Source of the DNA: JAEUHO01 sp046350655
GTDB lineage: Bacteria > Planctomycetota > PLA2 > JAEUHO01
Assembly: GCA_046350655.1 (NCBI GenBank)
Contig: JAXMAB010000008.1
Coordinates: 124,001-188,000 of the forward strand
DNA: 64,000 nt
Direction: 5' to 3'
Of the stretch, positions 16,314 to 24,378 are shown piece by piece; position 1 is the stretch's first letter; each line of letters starts with the position of its first letter. The notes under the pieces are model-generated. The model had not been told where the DNA came from. It saw nothing but the letters and a program-made list of their open reading frames with translations, and did no database searches. Position numbers and translations under genes: made by a program.

Positions 16314-17372
16314 ATGCCCGTCGATCGTCGCGTCCGCCGTCTCGCGGCGGCCTGCTTCGCGTTGCTCCCCCTTTCGTCGACCGGGTGCGGGCTCGCCGCG
16401 GCGATCGCGGTGCCGCTCATCACCGACGCGATCGAGGGCAACAACGACGACGGCGGCGACCCGACGATCCTGGACGTGCGGAACGACGCGTCGAGCACCG
16501 AGCACATGGTGCGGGTCGAGGTGGCGCGCGCGGACGGCGCGCACGAGCCCTACGCCTACGACGTCGACGAGGCGCCGGGCCGCGGCAAGTCGCTCAAGAA
16601 CATCTTCGACCCGGGTCCGCACTGGGTCCGGGTCGTCTACGCGTCCGGGTGGCGTTCGCGCGCGCGGGCGATCACGATCATCAAGGACGACACGGTCACG
16701 ATCACGTTCCAGCGCGTCGCGGCGGACTTCGCGGCGATGAACGGGACGTGGCTCGGCCGCGCGGAGACGTCGGGCGGCACGGCGACGACCTACGGCTTCA
16801 CCGTGTCGGGCGCCGGCCTCGTGTCGGCCCGGACCGTGGACGGCGTCGGCGACGCCGCGACGGGGACGCTCGCCGAGACCTCGGACGGCGTGTTCCGCGT
16901 CTCGTGGAGCGACGCCACGGTCGCGGCGCTGGTGACGGACGCCTCGCACGCGCACGCCGGCCTCGTGCTCGGCAACGGCACCGTGGGGGCGCTCCAGAAG
17001 GGCGCCACCTCCCCGCTGCCCACCGGCGCCGACGCGGACGCGGTCGGCACGTGGTCGGGCACGCAGGTCCGCTTCGCCGGCGCGACGCTGGCGCCGGCGT
17101 CGCTCGACGCCGCGAACGCGACGATCTCCGCCCAGCAGCACTGGGACGGCTCCGACGGGTTCGGCTACGGCACGTCCGGCGTGGACGCGCTCGCGGTCGC
17201 CCCGGGCACGCTCGCCTACGACGGCGCCGCGGAGGACGAGCTCGCGGTCCCGCTGACGCTCCGCCTCTTCCTGACCGAGGACAAGACGTTCGGCTTCGCG
17301 CGGCTCGACCTCGTGACGGGCGCGACCTTCCCCGACACGTCGCGGTTCCAGCTCCTCGAACGCGCGCCCTGA
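16314..17372 (+). CDS. Putative lipoprotein, 352 aa, unknown function
   Basis: I do not recognise this family. The leader ends in a possible lipobox, SSTGC, after a hydrophobic run. Next comes a glycine/aspartate stretch (EGNNDDGGD) and a strand-rich segment, HMVRVEVARADGAHEPY through PHWVRVVYASGW, like an extracellular beta-sandwich. The remaining two thirds have repeated short strands, for example NGTWLGRAETSGGTATTYGF and VGTWSGTQVRFAGATLAP. The two GTW starts suggest an internal duplication of a lipocalin-like or beta-barrel unit. ATG 16314 follows GGAG at 16302-16305. It lies downstream of kdpE with 109 bp between, so co-transcription with kdp is possible but not shown. Confidence 0.75.
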   Translation: MPVDRRVRRLAAACFALLPLSSTGCGLAAAIAVPLITDAIEGNNDDGGDPTILDVRNDASSTEHMVRVEVARADGAHEPYAYDVDEAPGRGKSLKNIFDPGPHWVRVVYASGWRSRARAITIIKDDTVTITFQRVAADFAAMNGTWLGRAETSGGTATTYGFTVSGAGLVSARTVDGVGDAATGTLAETSDGVFRVSWSDATVAALVTDASHAHAGLVLGNGTVGALQKGATSPLPTGADADAVGTWSGTQVRFAGATLAPASLDAANATISAQQHWDGSDGFGYGTSGVDALAVAPGTLAYDGAAEDELAVPLTLRLFLTEDKTFGFARLDLVTGATFPDTSRFQLLERAP

Positions 17373-17420
17373 CGTCGCGTCGCGGGCCACCACCCGCCGC
17401 CGACCGCTCCTCTCCGATCG

Positions 17421-17710
17421 TCCGCCAATCATCGACCGGCATCGATTGGCGGATCGCACCGGGGGGAGCCGATCCGCGGCTGGTTCCGCCAAATGGGGAC
17501 CGGTACCGAATGGCGGAACCGACCCGGGGGACCGCGAGGCCCGGTGGCCGGCATCCGCCAATCATCGACCGGCGTCTATTGGCGGATCGGACGGGGGGGC
17601 GATCCGCCAGGCGTCCGCCAATCAACGACCGGCATCTATTGGCGGATCGGACGGGGGGGCGATCCGCCAATAAACGACCGGCGTCTATTGGCGGGCATCG
17701 ATTGGCGGAT
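17421..17710. repeat. Array of five palindromic repeats (ATCCGCCAAT/ATTGGCGGAT)
   Basis: Between 17373 and 17903 there is no convincing gene. Instead five hairpin units follow one another: TCCGCCAAT 17421-17429 with ATTGGCGGA 17445-17453; a variant GGTTCCGCCA 17482-17491 with TGGCGGAACC 17511-17520; ATCCGCCAAT 17553-17562 with ATTGGCGGAT 17578-17587; TCCGCCAAT 17614-17622 with ATTGGCGGA 17638-17646; and ATCCGCCAAT 17662-17671 with ATTGGCGG 17687-17694, which has a second arm at 17701-17710. Most loops contain CGACCGGC. Units C and D also share the linker GGACGGGGGGGCGATCCGCC. A copy of the window-wide element lies inside at 17533-17542. This is a REP/BIME-like cluster, not a CRISPR. Confidence 0.8.
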
Positions 17711-17903
17711 GGGACCGGGGGGGTGCCCCCGACCGGGCCTTGCGTCCCGCCCCCTGGATCGCGGGACGGTGGAGGGGGGAGACGGAGGGGTGCCCGAGGC
17801 GGGGCGGGCATCGAATCGGAGGGAGGCGAGGGGGGAGCCCCCGGCGAGTTGTCACAGAAGTCGGAGCCCGACGGTCGGACCTGACGTTTGGAGTCACCTG
17901 CAC

Positions 17904-18116
17904 ATGCGTTTCCTCGCCCTGCTCGCCGTGGTCTTGACCTCGTCGCTCGCCGTCGCCGGCGACCGCCCCCTCGCCGGGTGCTCGTGTGACAACGAGTGCC
18001 CGCTCGCCCAGGCCGTGCACAGCCACCGCACGTACGGCAGCGAGGCCGTCCTGACGTCGGCGCGCGTCCGCGCCGAGACCGTGAAGGTCGTCGTCCAGAA
18101 CCTGTCCGCGATCTGA
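17904..18116 (+). CDS. Small secreted cysteine-containing protein heading an ECF sigma operon
   Basis: A 70-aa protein with a clear signal peptide (MRFLALLAVVLTSSLAVAGD). The mature part starts RPLAGCSCDNECPL, three cysteines in seven residues. It continues with SHRTYGSEAVLTSARV and ends KVVVQNLSAI. I do not recognise it. The cysteine cluster could bind a metal or form disulfides. It lies 15 bp before the ECF sigma factor gene and is probably in the same transcript, so it may be a sensed or regulated partner. GGAG at 17890-17893 is 10 bases before the ATG; a longer upstream frame exists but its content is palindrome-array sequence. Confidence 0.65.
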   Translation: MRFLALLAVVLTSSLAVAGDRPLAGCSCDNECPLAQAVHSHRTYGSEAVLTSARVRAETVKVVVQNLSAI

Positions 18117-18131
18117 GGACGACGGGTCTCC

Positions 18132-18731
18132 ATGTCCACCTCCGGAATCCCTGACGACACCGAGGGGTTCCGGAGGCTCTACGAGACGCACCGCACGTCG
18201 ATCCACCGACTGCTCGCGCGTCTCGCCCGCGACGGCCACACCGCCGACGACCTGTTGCAGGAGACGTTCCTCACCGTGTGGCGCAAACGCGCCCAGTACC
18301 GCGGGGAGGGGAGCGTCGAAGGCTGGATGAAGACGATCGCCGTGCGCACCTACCTCAACGCCCGACCCCGCCTCGTCCGCGCGCTCGCCGAGACCGGCCT
18401 GCCGACGGACCCGCCGGCGCGGCCGGGCGTCGCCGCCGACGACGTCGGCGGTCGGATCGACCGCAACGCGCTGCTCGCGCAGGTCCGCGCCGCGGTGGAC
18501 GGGCTGCCGTCCGGTTGGCGCGAGCCGTTCGTGCTCTTCCGCTACGAGGGCCTGACCTGCGCGCAGGTCGCCGAGATGATGGGGCTCTCGCCGAAGGCGG
18601 TCGAGCTGCGACTGGCCCGCGCGCTGCGCGCCGTCGCCGAGCGCGTCCGCGCCGTCGTGCCGCAGGCGCGGACCGCCGCGTTCGACGCGTTCGGCGCGCG
18701 CATGAACCTGGCGGAGGGCCAGGCGTCGTGA
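18132..18731 (+). CDS. ECF-family RNA polymerase sigma factor
   Basis: A 199-aa sigma-70 family protein of the extracytoplasmic-function group. Region 2 is seen in GFRRLYETHRTSIHRLLARL and ADDLLQETFLTVWRKRAQY, then GSVEGWMKTIAVRTYLN. Region 4 is GWREPFVLFRYEGLTCAQVA with the helix-turn-helix SPKAVELRLARALRAV. The cell should use it to redirect RNA polymerase in response to envelope signals. Its TGA overlaps the GTG of the membrane anti-sigma gene by 3 bp, the standard sigma/anti-sigma arrangement. Which promoter it reads cannot be told here. The ATG at 18132 follows a stop-to-start gap of 15 bp from the small secreted protein gene. Confidence 0.93.
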   Translation: MSTSGIPDDTEGFRRLYETHRTSIHRLLARLARDGHTADDLLQETFLTVWRKRAQYRGEGSVEGWMKTIAVRTYLNARPRLVRALAETGLPTDPPARPGVAADDVGGRIDRNALLAQVRAAVDGLPSGWREPFVLFRYEGLTCAQVAEMMGLSPKAVELRLARALRAVAERVRAVVPQARTAAFDAFGARMNLAEGQAS

Positions 18732-19861
18732 ACCTTCGCACCGACCTCGACCTCCTCTACGACCTCGCCGCCGGCCGGCTCGCCGACGACGAACGCGCGG
18801 CCCTCGAGGCCCGCCTCGCGGTCGAACCCGAGCTCGCCGCCACGTGGGCCGACCTCGACGCGGTGCTCCGCGCCGGCGAGGAGCCGGTCCCGCCGTGCGA
18901 CGTGCCGTTCGAGCGCCTGGTGCTCACGGACGCGCCGCCGCGCGCGACCTGGCGCGCGTGGCTCCCGCTCGCGGCCGCGGCGGCCCTCCTGCTCGCGCTG
19001 GGGGTCCGGTCGTTCTCCCGGGACGCGAGGCCCGGTCGCCCGCAGGGGCCGGTGAGGCTGGAGGCGGTGGCGATGGCGGCGGCGGACCTGCCGGCGGCGG
19101 CCGACGGTGCGTTCGCGGGCGTTGGGCTGCCCGCGGCGGCCCTCGGATACGCGCCGGCGGGCCCGCGCGGCCTCCGTTTCCTCGACCGCCTCGCGGACGG
19201 GCAGCGGCTCGCGGCCGCGTCCGGCCGCCCGCTCGTCGTGTTCCTGTTCGAGCCGTCGTGCCCGCTCTGCAAGCAGCTCGAGGCGACGACGTTCCGCGAC
19301 CCGGGCCTCGCGAGCGCGGCGGACCCGTTCGTGCTGGCGCGGGTGCGCGCGTCCGGCGAGGGCGCGGCCCTGCTCGAGGCGCACGCGATCGGCTGGCCCG
19401 TGTTCGTCCTGTACGGCGTGGACGGGCGGGAGGTGAGCACGTTCGCCGGGACTCCCAACGTCGCGACGCTGCGCGACGCGCTCGGGAAGGTCGCCGGTCC
19501 GGACCTCGCGCCCGTCCCGTGGCCGACGGTGCGGGCGACCGCGCGCGCGCTGCGCGAGGCCGAGATCGCGCGCGACGCGCACGAGCGCGACGGCGCGCTC
19601 GACCGCGCGAAGGCGCTCGCCGTCGACCCGCCGCTCGCGGCCGCCGTGGCGGCGGCCACGCGGGCGGCGTCGGCGCCGGCGGCCCGCGCGCTGCGCGCGG
19701 CCCGAGAGCTCGCGACGTCCGGGTCGGTGGACGCCGCGGTGGCGAGGCTCGACGCGGCGCTCGCCGTCGAGCGCGGGGGGCGCTTCGAGCGCGACCTCGC
19801 CGCGGTGCGGGCGCGGCTTTCGACCGAACGGGCCTTCCCGGCCCTCGAGGAGACGCGATGA
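18728..19861 (+). CDS. Membrane anti-sigma factor fused to an extracytoplasmic thioredoxin-like domain
   Basis: A 377-aa protein. Residues 1-50 resemble an anti-sigma domain (LYDLAAGRLADDERAALEAR) without the zinc-binding HxxxCxxC. A membrane helix spans about 79-94 (LPLAAAAALLLALGV). A thioredoxin-like fold follows: PLVVFLFEPSCPLCKQLE places a CPLC redox motif at residues 178-181, and IGWPVFVLYGVDGRE supplies the cis-proline. The C-terminal third is alanine-rich and helical, perhaps TPR-like. With the ECF gene just upstream, the simplest reading is that the outer thioredoxin domain senses redox state or a thiol and releases the sigma factor. Codons near residues 97-106 contain an interspersed element copy (core 19024-19033). 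Confidence 0.8.
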   Translation: MNLRTDLDLLYDLAAGRLADDERAALEARLAVEPELAATWADLDAVLRAGEEPVPPCDVPFERLVLTDAPPRATWRAWLPLAAAAALLLALGVRSFSRDARPGRPQGPVRLEAVAMAAADLPAAADGAFAGVGLPAAALGYAPAGPRGLRFLDRLADGQRLAAASGRPLVVFLFEPSCPLCKQLEATTFRDPGLASAADPFVLARVRASGEGAALLEAHAIGWPVFVLYGVDGREVSTFAGTPNVATLRDALGKVAGPDLAPVPWPTVRATARALREAEIARDAHERDGALDRAKALAVDPPLAAAVAAATRAASAPAARALRAARELATSGSVDAAVARLDAALAVERGGRFERDLAAVRARLSTERAFPALEETR

Positions 19862-20724
19862 ACCGCCCCTTCTCCCTCGCCGTCGCGGCGCTCGTCGTCG
19901 CGGCGGGCTCGGCTCTCGCCGCCGACCCGAGCCCCGTGGACGTGGCCGTCGAGCACTTCAAGGCCGGCCGCTTCGACGAAGCCCTCGAGGCCACCGAGAA
20001 GGTGGGCCACGACGACGCGCTGCGCGCCCGCGCGGCGTACCTCGCGGGCGAGGTCTCGCTCGCGCGCGGCGACGCGCTCGGCGCCCAGGGCTACTTCCAG
20101 GAGGCCGCCGAGAAGAAGCCCGTGGCGCCGGTGCTCGCGTCGCTCGGCCGCGCGTACCTGCTGCAGGGCAAGGGCGCCGAGGCCGTCGAGCCGCTCACGA
20201 AGGCCGTCGCGCTCGACGCGAAGACCGCGCGGTACCGCGCGTGGCTCGGCCTCGCGCAGCTCGCGTCGGGCCACGCGGACGTCGCGAAGAAGGAGGTCGC
20301 CGCCGCGCTGAAGGCCGCGCCGACCGACCCCGACGTCGTGAAGGCCGCCGTCGAGGAGCGCCTCGCGGCCCAGGACGCCGACGGCGCCTCGAAGGCCGTC
20401 GCCGCCTTCGCGAAGGCCGCGAAGGACCACCCGCTCGGGCCGTTCCTCGAGGCGGTCGTCCTCGACCGCGCCGGCAAGACCGACGACGCGATCGCCGCCT
20501 ACGAGCGCGCGCTGAAGCTCGACGAGGGCTTCCTCGACGCGCACAAGAACCTCGCGATCCTCTGCGTGACGCAGAACCCCCTCTACTCGATCCCGAAGCG
20601 CACGGCGCTCGCGCTGAAGCACTTCGAGGCCTATTCGGCGCGAGGGGGGAAGGACGCGGAAGTCCTCCAGGTGTATGCGACGTTGAAGTCGTTCCTCGCC
20701 TCGCAGGGCGGGGACGGCAAGTAA
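19858..20724 (+). CDS. Secreted TPR-repeat protein, last gene of the ECF operon
   Basis: A 288-aa protein with a signal peptide (SLAVAALVVAAGSALAAD). The mature part is a string of tetratricopeptide-like helix pairs: FKAGRFDEALEATEKVGHD, ARGDALGAQGYFQEAAEKKP, LLQGKGAEAVEPLTKAVALD, and the best unit KTDDAIAAYERALKLDEGFL followed by DAHKNLAILC. TPRs bind partner proteins, here presumably in the periplasm. The ATG overlaps the anti-sigma stop (ATGA), so it is translationally coupled. Role in the ECF pathway is unknown; it could scaffold the sensing complex or be a target. Confidence 0.85.
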   Translation: MNRPFSLAVAALVVAAGSALAADPSPVDVAVEHFKAGRFDEALEATEKVGHDDALRARAAYLAGEVSLARGDALGAQGYFQEAAEKKPVAPVLASLGRAYLLQGKGAEAVEPLTKAVALDAKTARYRAWLGLAQLASGHADVAKKEVAAALKAAPTDPDVVKAAVEERLAAQDADGASKAVAAFAKAAKDHPLGPFLEAVVLDRAGKTDDAIAAYERALKLDEGFLDAHKNLAILCVTQNPLYSIPKRTALALKHFEAYSARGGKDAEVLQVYATLKSFLASQGGDGK

Positions 20725-20742
20725 CGCCGCCACGCCACCGCG

Positions 20743-20763
20743 CGCCCGCTCTCGGGGCGGGCG
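20743..20763 (+). terminator. Possible hairpin terminator after the ECF operon
   Basis: CGCCCGC at 20743-20749 pairs with GCGGGCG at 20757-20763 around a 7-base loop. No T-run follows, so this is weak evidence of termination. Confidence 0.3.
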
Positions 20764-20908
20764 GGACGTGGACCGCCGGCAGAAACCGATCCGACCCGAT
20801 CCTCCACCGGCGCAACCCACCCCCGTCCGCCCCTCTCTCCCTGTCCCGCCCGCCGCCGCCCCCGGTTCCCGATGAACCGCCGCCCGCCGGGGCCGTTTGC
20901 CGGGACGG

Positions 20909-22492
20909 ATGCGTGCCCCGCCCCTCCTCGCCGGCCTCCTCCTCGCGACCGCCGGCGCGGCCTACGCGCTCGGGACGGCGGAAGCCGGCGCGGGACCGCG
21001 AGGCCCGCTGGCCGCCGAGGTCGAGGACGACGCCGTCCCGCCGGAGGCGCTCCCGCCGGCCGAGGCGCCGCCGGCGCTGCGGGCCGGCGCGCCGCGTTCC
21101 GCCCGTCCCTCCGCCGCGGACGTCGGGACCGCGCCGCCGCCGCCGTCCGGGACCGCGCCGACGCCCGTCGAGCCGAAGCCCTCGCGTCGGGTCCTCGTGA
21201 CCGTCGAGGTCGTGGACGCGACCACGGGTCGCGTGGTCCCGGGCGCCCGATGGACGTCGCGCGCGCTGCCGAAGCCTCCCGCACCGCCGGCGGGGGGGCT
21301 CGCGACGACCGACCCGTCCGCCGAGCCGATCGGTCGCGTCCTCGAGGCCGGTGAGGCGCGGGCGGAGGTCGAGTCGGTCCCGCCGTCGTTCGAGCGCGGC
21401 GCGTCGGCGGTGCTCGCGCCCGAGGGCGCGGACGTGTCGGACCTGCGCCTCGACCTCTGCCACGTCCCCGCGGGCTGGTGCGACGTCGGGCTCGACGCCG
21501 GCGACCTGCGCGTGTCGCGGTACGCGGCGTCCGTCCTCGTCGTCTGGCCGGTCGTCCCGGAGGCCGACGTCGTCGTCGAGTTCACCGTCGGCGGCGCCTC
21601 GCCGCCCGCGTGGATGGGCTTCGGCAGCGTCTCGGTCTCCGCGACCGTCGCCGGGGAGCGCGTCTCCGCGTCGGCCGAACCCGTCGTCGGCGGCGTCCGC
21701 GTCCACGGCGTGCCCGTGCTGCGAGGCGCGTCGGTCGAGCTCGCCGCGAGCGTCTGGGGCGAGGACGGCGGGCGTCAGGGCAGCGCCGAGGGCGTGCTCG
21801 GGACGGACGGGTCGCGGCCGCAGCGGTTCACCATCGACCTGCCGGAGGCGGCGTCGGACGAGCTGTCGTTCTCGGGGTGCTGGCGCTGCGGCGGCTGCCG
21901 ATGCGGGGGCGCGGTCCGGCGGCTGCGCCGGTGGACCGGGGCGACGGGGTCGGTGGTCGCGACGGTCACTCGGCGCGACGGCCGTCCGGCCGTGGACGCG
22001 TTCGTCGTCGCGGTGCCGGTGGGCGCCGAGGCCGAGGAACGTCGCGGCGCCTGGTCCGCGCGCGTCGGGGCCGACGGCATGTGGCGCCTCGACGGCCTGC
22101 CGGTCGGCGCGTACGCCCTGCGCCTGAACGAGGCCGGCCTCGTGTGGAGCGAGACGCCGTTCGACGTCGTCGCCGACGCCCCGGCGAGCGTGGCGCTGCG
22201 CGAGGCGGCGGCGGCCTCGATCGACGTGCTCGTCGTCCACGAGGACGGCGCGCCGGCGGCCGGCGCGGTCCTCGAGGTGACGCCGTCGGCCGGGACCTGG
22301 GTCGAGCTCGGCGACGACGACGTACAACGCGTCGCGCCGCATACCGGCGCCGACGGCCGCCGTCCCGTGACCGGCCTGCCGGCGGGCGCGACGACCGTCC
22401 GCGCGACCTACGCCGGGCGCCGCGCCGAGGCAACGGTGGACGTCGCGACGGGCGCCACCGAGCGGCTCACGCTGACCGTGTCGGCGAAGTAG
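20909..22492 (+). CDS. Exported protein with carboxypeptidase-regulatory-like domains
   Basis: A 527-aa protein with a signal peptide (MRAPPLLAGLLLATAGAAYA), an Ala/Pro-rich linker to about residue 90, then beta-sandwich modules. VTVEVVDATTGRVVPGARW, VATVTRRDGRPAVDAFVVAV with GMWRLDGLPVGAYALRL, and VLVVHEDGAPAAGAVLEV with GLPAGATTVRATYAG are the usual signatures of carboxypeptidase D regulatory-like folds. A short cysteine-rich knot, CWRCGGCRCGG, sits before the second module. Such proteins are cell-surface or periplasmic and often numerous in Planctomycetota and Myxococcota. No catalytic domain is visible. Start ATG 20909 is preferred to TTG 20897 because it begins directly at the signal peptide. 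An interspersed element copy (core 20997-21006) lies in the linker and encodes AGPRGPLA. Confidence 0.78.
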   Translation: MRAPPLLAGLLLATAGAAYALGTAEAGAGPRGPLAAEVEDDAVPPEALPPAEAPPALRAGAPRSARPSAADVGTAPPPPSGTAPTPVEPKPSRRVLVTVEVVDATTGRVVPGARWTSRALPKPPAPPAGGLATTDPSAEPIGRVLEAGEARAEVESVPPSFERGASAVLAPEGADVSDLRLDLCHVPAGWCDVGLDAGDLRVSRYAASVLVVWPVVPEADVVVEFTVGGASPPAWMGFGSVSVSATVAGERVSASAEPVVGGVRVHGVPVLRGASVELAASVWGEDGGRQGSAEGVLGTDGSRPQRFTIDLPEAASDELSFSGCWRCGGCRCGGAVRRLRRWTGATGSVVATVTRRDGRPAVDAFVVAVPVGAEAEERRGAWSARVGADGMWRLDGLPVGAYALRLNEAGLVWSETPFDVVADAPASVALREAAAASIDVLVVHEDGAPAAGAVLEVTPSAGTWVELGDDDVQRVAPHTGADGRRPVTGLPAGATTVRATYAGRRAEATVDVATGATERLTLTVSAK

Positions 22493-22560
22493 GGGCCGGC
22501 GTCGTGGGGCGGCCCGGCGGGCCACTAGGGGGCCGGCCGGGTGCGCGCCCTGCGGGCGAG

Positions 22561-22578
22561 CGGGCCTCGCGTCCCGGG
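22561..22578 (+). repeat. Interspersed element copy, intergenic
   Basis: CGGGCCTCGCGTCCCGGG between two converging genes; downstream bases GAGCACGACCG also match the flank of other copies (541-553, 57287-57297). Confidence 0.65.
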
Positions 22579-22645
22579 AGCACGACCGCCTGCGAGCCCA
22601 TTCCCAGGGTGCCTGGCGCGGCAGGGCGGCCGTTCGAACGGAGTC

Positions 22646-24172
22646 TCAGAGGGACGCCGAGGTCTCGCCGACGCGCAGGATCTCCTTCACCTCCTCGGGG
22701 CTCGTGGCGTCGAGGAGGCGCGTGCGGAGGAAGTCGCTGTCCATGAGGCCGCCGGCCTTGCGCAGGAGGCGCGACTGCGTGCCCGGCGCCGCGTCGGCGG
22801 GGGAGAGCAGCAGGAGGACGAGGCGGACGGGCCGGCCGTCGGGCGCGAGGTAGTCGACGCCCTCGCGCAGGCGCGCGAACGCGGCGCGGGGCTCGAGGAG
22901 GCCGGGGACGCGGGCGTGCGGCACCGCGACGGAGCCGGCGACGGACGTGGGGACGGCCTTCTCGCGGCGGAGGACGGCGTCGATGGCGACGCCGGTGTCG
23001 ACCATGGCGCCCTCGCAGGCGAGGCGCACGAGCCGCTCGACGAGCGCGATGCGGTCCTCGAGCTCGGGGTCGAGGACGATCGCGCCCGGGCGCAGCACGT
23101 CGGCGATGGAGACGTCGCGGGACGGCTCGAACTCGTCCTTGATGTCGCCGATGAGCTCCTCGACGATGTCCTCGAGCGTGAACATGCCGACGGGGACGCC
23201 CTCCTCGTTGACCGCGATGCCCATGTGCTCGCCGGACTTCTGGAGCTTGCGGAGCGCGGCCTCGAGGAGCAGCTCCTGCGGCGCCCGCGGCATCTTGATC
23301 ATGTCGCGGCGGAGGTCGGGGGTCCGGCCGGCGAGGAGGTCCATGAGGATCGTCTTCACGTGGACGAGGCCGATGACCTTGCCCTTGGGGCCGTCCACGA
23401 GCGGGTAGCGGGAGAGGCGCTTCTGCGCGATGACCGCTGCGTTCTCGGGCCAGGGGCGGGAGGCGTCGAGGCAGGTCGTCGCCTCGAGCGGCACCATGAC
23501 GTCTTTGATGCGGAGCTCGCCGAAGTCGAAGGCGTTCTCGAGCAGCAGGAGGTGGTGGAACGAGAAGCCGCCGCGCTCCTGGGAGGCGCCGAGGATCGAG
23601 CGGAGCTCCTCCTCGGTGTACGTCACCTCGACCTCGCTCGCCGGCTTGACGCGGATCAGCCGCAGGACCGCCCGCGACGCGCCGTTCATCAGCGCGAGCG
23701 GGATGGCGAAGATCCGGTGGAAGATCCGGAGCGGGCGCGCGACGAACAGCGCGGACCGTTCGGCGTGCTGGATGGCGATGGACTTGAACGTCAGCTCGCC
23801 GACGATGATGTGGATGCCGCTGATCAGCAGGAACGCGGCGGTGGCCGACGCCCCGTGCGCGGCGGCGGACGACATGAAGCCGCCGGCCGCGAAGACGCGC
23901 TCGAAGATGCCGGCGAACGCGGGCTCCCCGATCCAGCCGAGCGCCAGGCTCGCGAGGGTGATGCCGAGCTGGGTCGCCGACAGGTAGTCGTCGAGCCGGC
24001 TGACGACGTGCAGCGCCTCCTTCGCCTTCGGCGCGAGCCTGCCTCCCGAGTCGACGAGCTCCTCGAGCCGCGTCGAGCGCACCTTCACGAGCGCGAACTC
24101 GGCCAGCACGAAGAAGCCGTTCAGCACCACGAGGGCGAACGCGGCCAGGATCCGGGCGGTGTCGTCGAGCAT
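22646..24172 (-). CDS. CNNM/CorC-type transporter with CBS pair and C-terminal EIIA (PTS) domain
   Basis: A 508-aa protein. The N-terminal CNNM domain has membrane helices from ALVVLNGFFVLAEFALVKVR to about residue 170, including the family pattern GGRLAPKAKEALHVVSRLDD and TLASLALGWIGEP. A CBS pair follows: EELRSILGASQE, VMVPLEATTCLD, SRYPLVDG, GLVHVKTIL and GMFTLEDIVEELIGDI. Where CorC proteins usually carry a CorC_HlyC domain, this one ends in an EIIA-Ntr/fructose-like module (about 365-508) with the phospho-acceptor-like histidine in VAVPHARVPGLLEP. CNNM proteins move magnesium or related ions. The EIIA module would let phosphotransferase status control transport. The ATG at 24172 precedes the first helix directly. 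Confidence 0.82.
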   Translation of the reverse strand: MLDDTARILAAFALVVLNGFFVLAEFALVKVRSTRLEELVDSGGRLAPKAKEALHVVSRLDDYLSATQLGITLASLALGWIGEPAFAGIFERVFAAGGFMSSAAAHGASATAAFLLISGIHIIVGELTFKSIAIQHAERSALFVARPLRIFHRIFAIPLALMNGASRAVLRLIRVKPASEVEVTYTEEELRSILGASQERGGFSFHHLLLLENAFDFGELRIKDVMVPLEATTCLDASRPWPENAAVIAQKRLSRYPLVDGPKGKVIGLVHVKTILMDLLAGRTPDLRRDMIKMPRAPQELLLEAALRKLQKSGEHMGIAVNEEGVPVGMFTLEDIVEELIGDIKDEFEPSRDVSIADVLRPGAIVLDPELEDRIALVERLVRLACEGAMVDTGVAIDAVLRREKAVPTSVAGSVAVPHARVPGLLEPRAAFARLREGVDYLAPDGRPVRLVLLLLSPADAAPGTQSRLLRKAGGLMDSDFLRTRLLDATSPEEVKEILRVGETSASL

Positions 24173-24222
24173 CGGTCTTCCGGGGGGGAGCGCGAGGGTA
24201 CCCGAAGCCGGCCCGCCGTCGC

Positions 24223-24240
24223 CTTTACGGAAAATTGTCC
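24223..24240 (+). promoter_or_regulatory. Weak PhoB-box-like site upstream of the phosphate porin
   Basis: CTTTACG at 24223-24229 matches the first half-site of the pstS and phoB boxes in six of seven bases. The partner 11 bp later, ATTGTCC, agrees poorly. It lies 139 bp before the porin start in the divergent gap 24173-24378. Suggestive only. Confidence 0.3.
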
Positions 24241-24378
24241 TTCCCGGCATCGGGGCTTCGTCCGCGCCCCGGAACCTCCCGGCCGGCAAGGAGGGTCGTC
24301 CGCGTTCGCGGGCGTCCCGATCGTTCCGTCCACCGGGGTCCGACCCCGGGGTTTCACCCAACCGGGAGGGTTTCTACG

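Noticed and set aside
13322..16507. A 1061-codon reverse open frame over kdpD and kdpE
   Set aside because: High G+C leaves few stop codons in the antisense frames; the composition is Ser/Arg/Ala-rich and the forward genes have full motifs.
17421..17710. CRISPR array
   Set aside because: Units are palindromes of varied spacing with conserved loops, no unique spacers of constant length and no cas gene.
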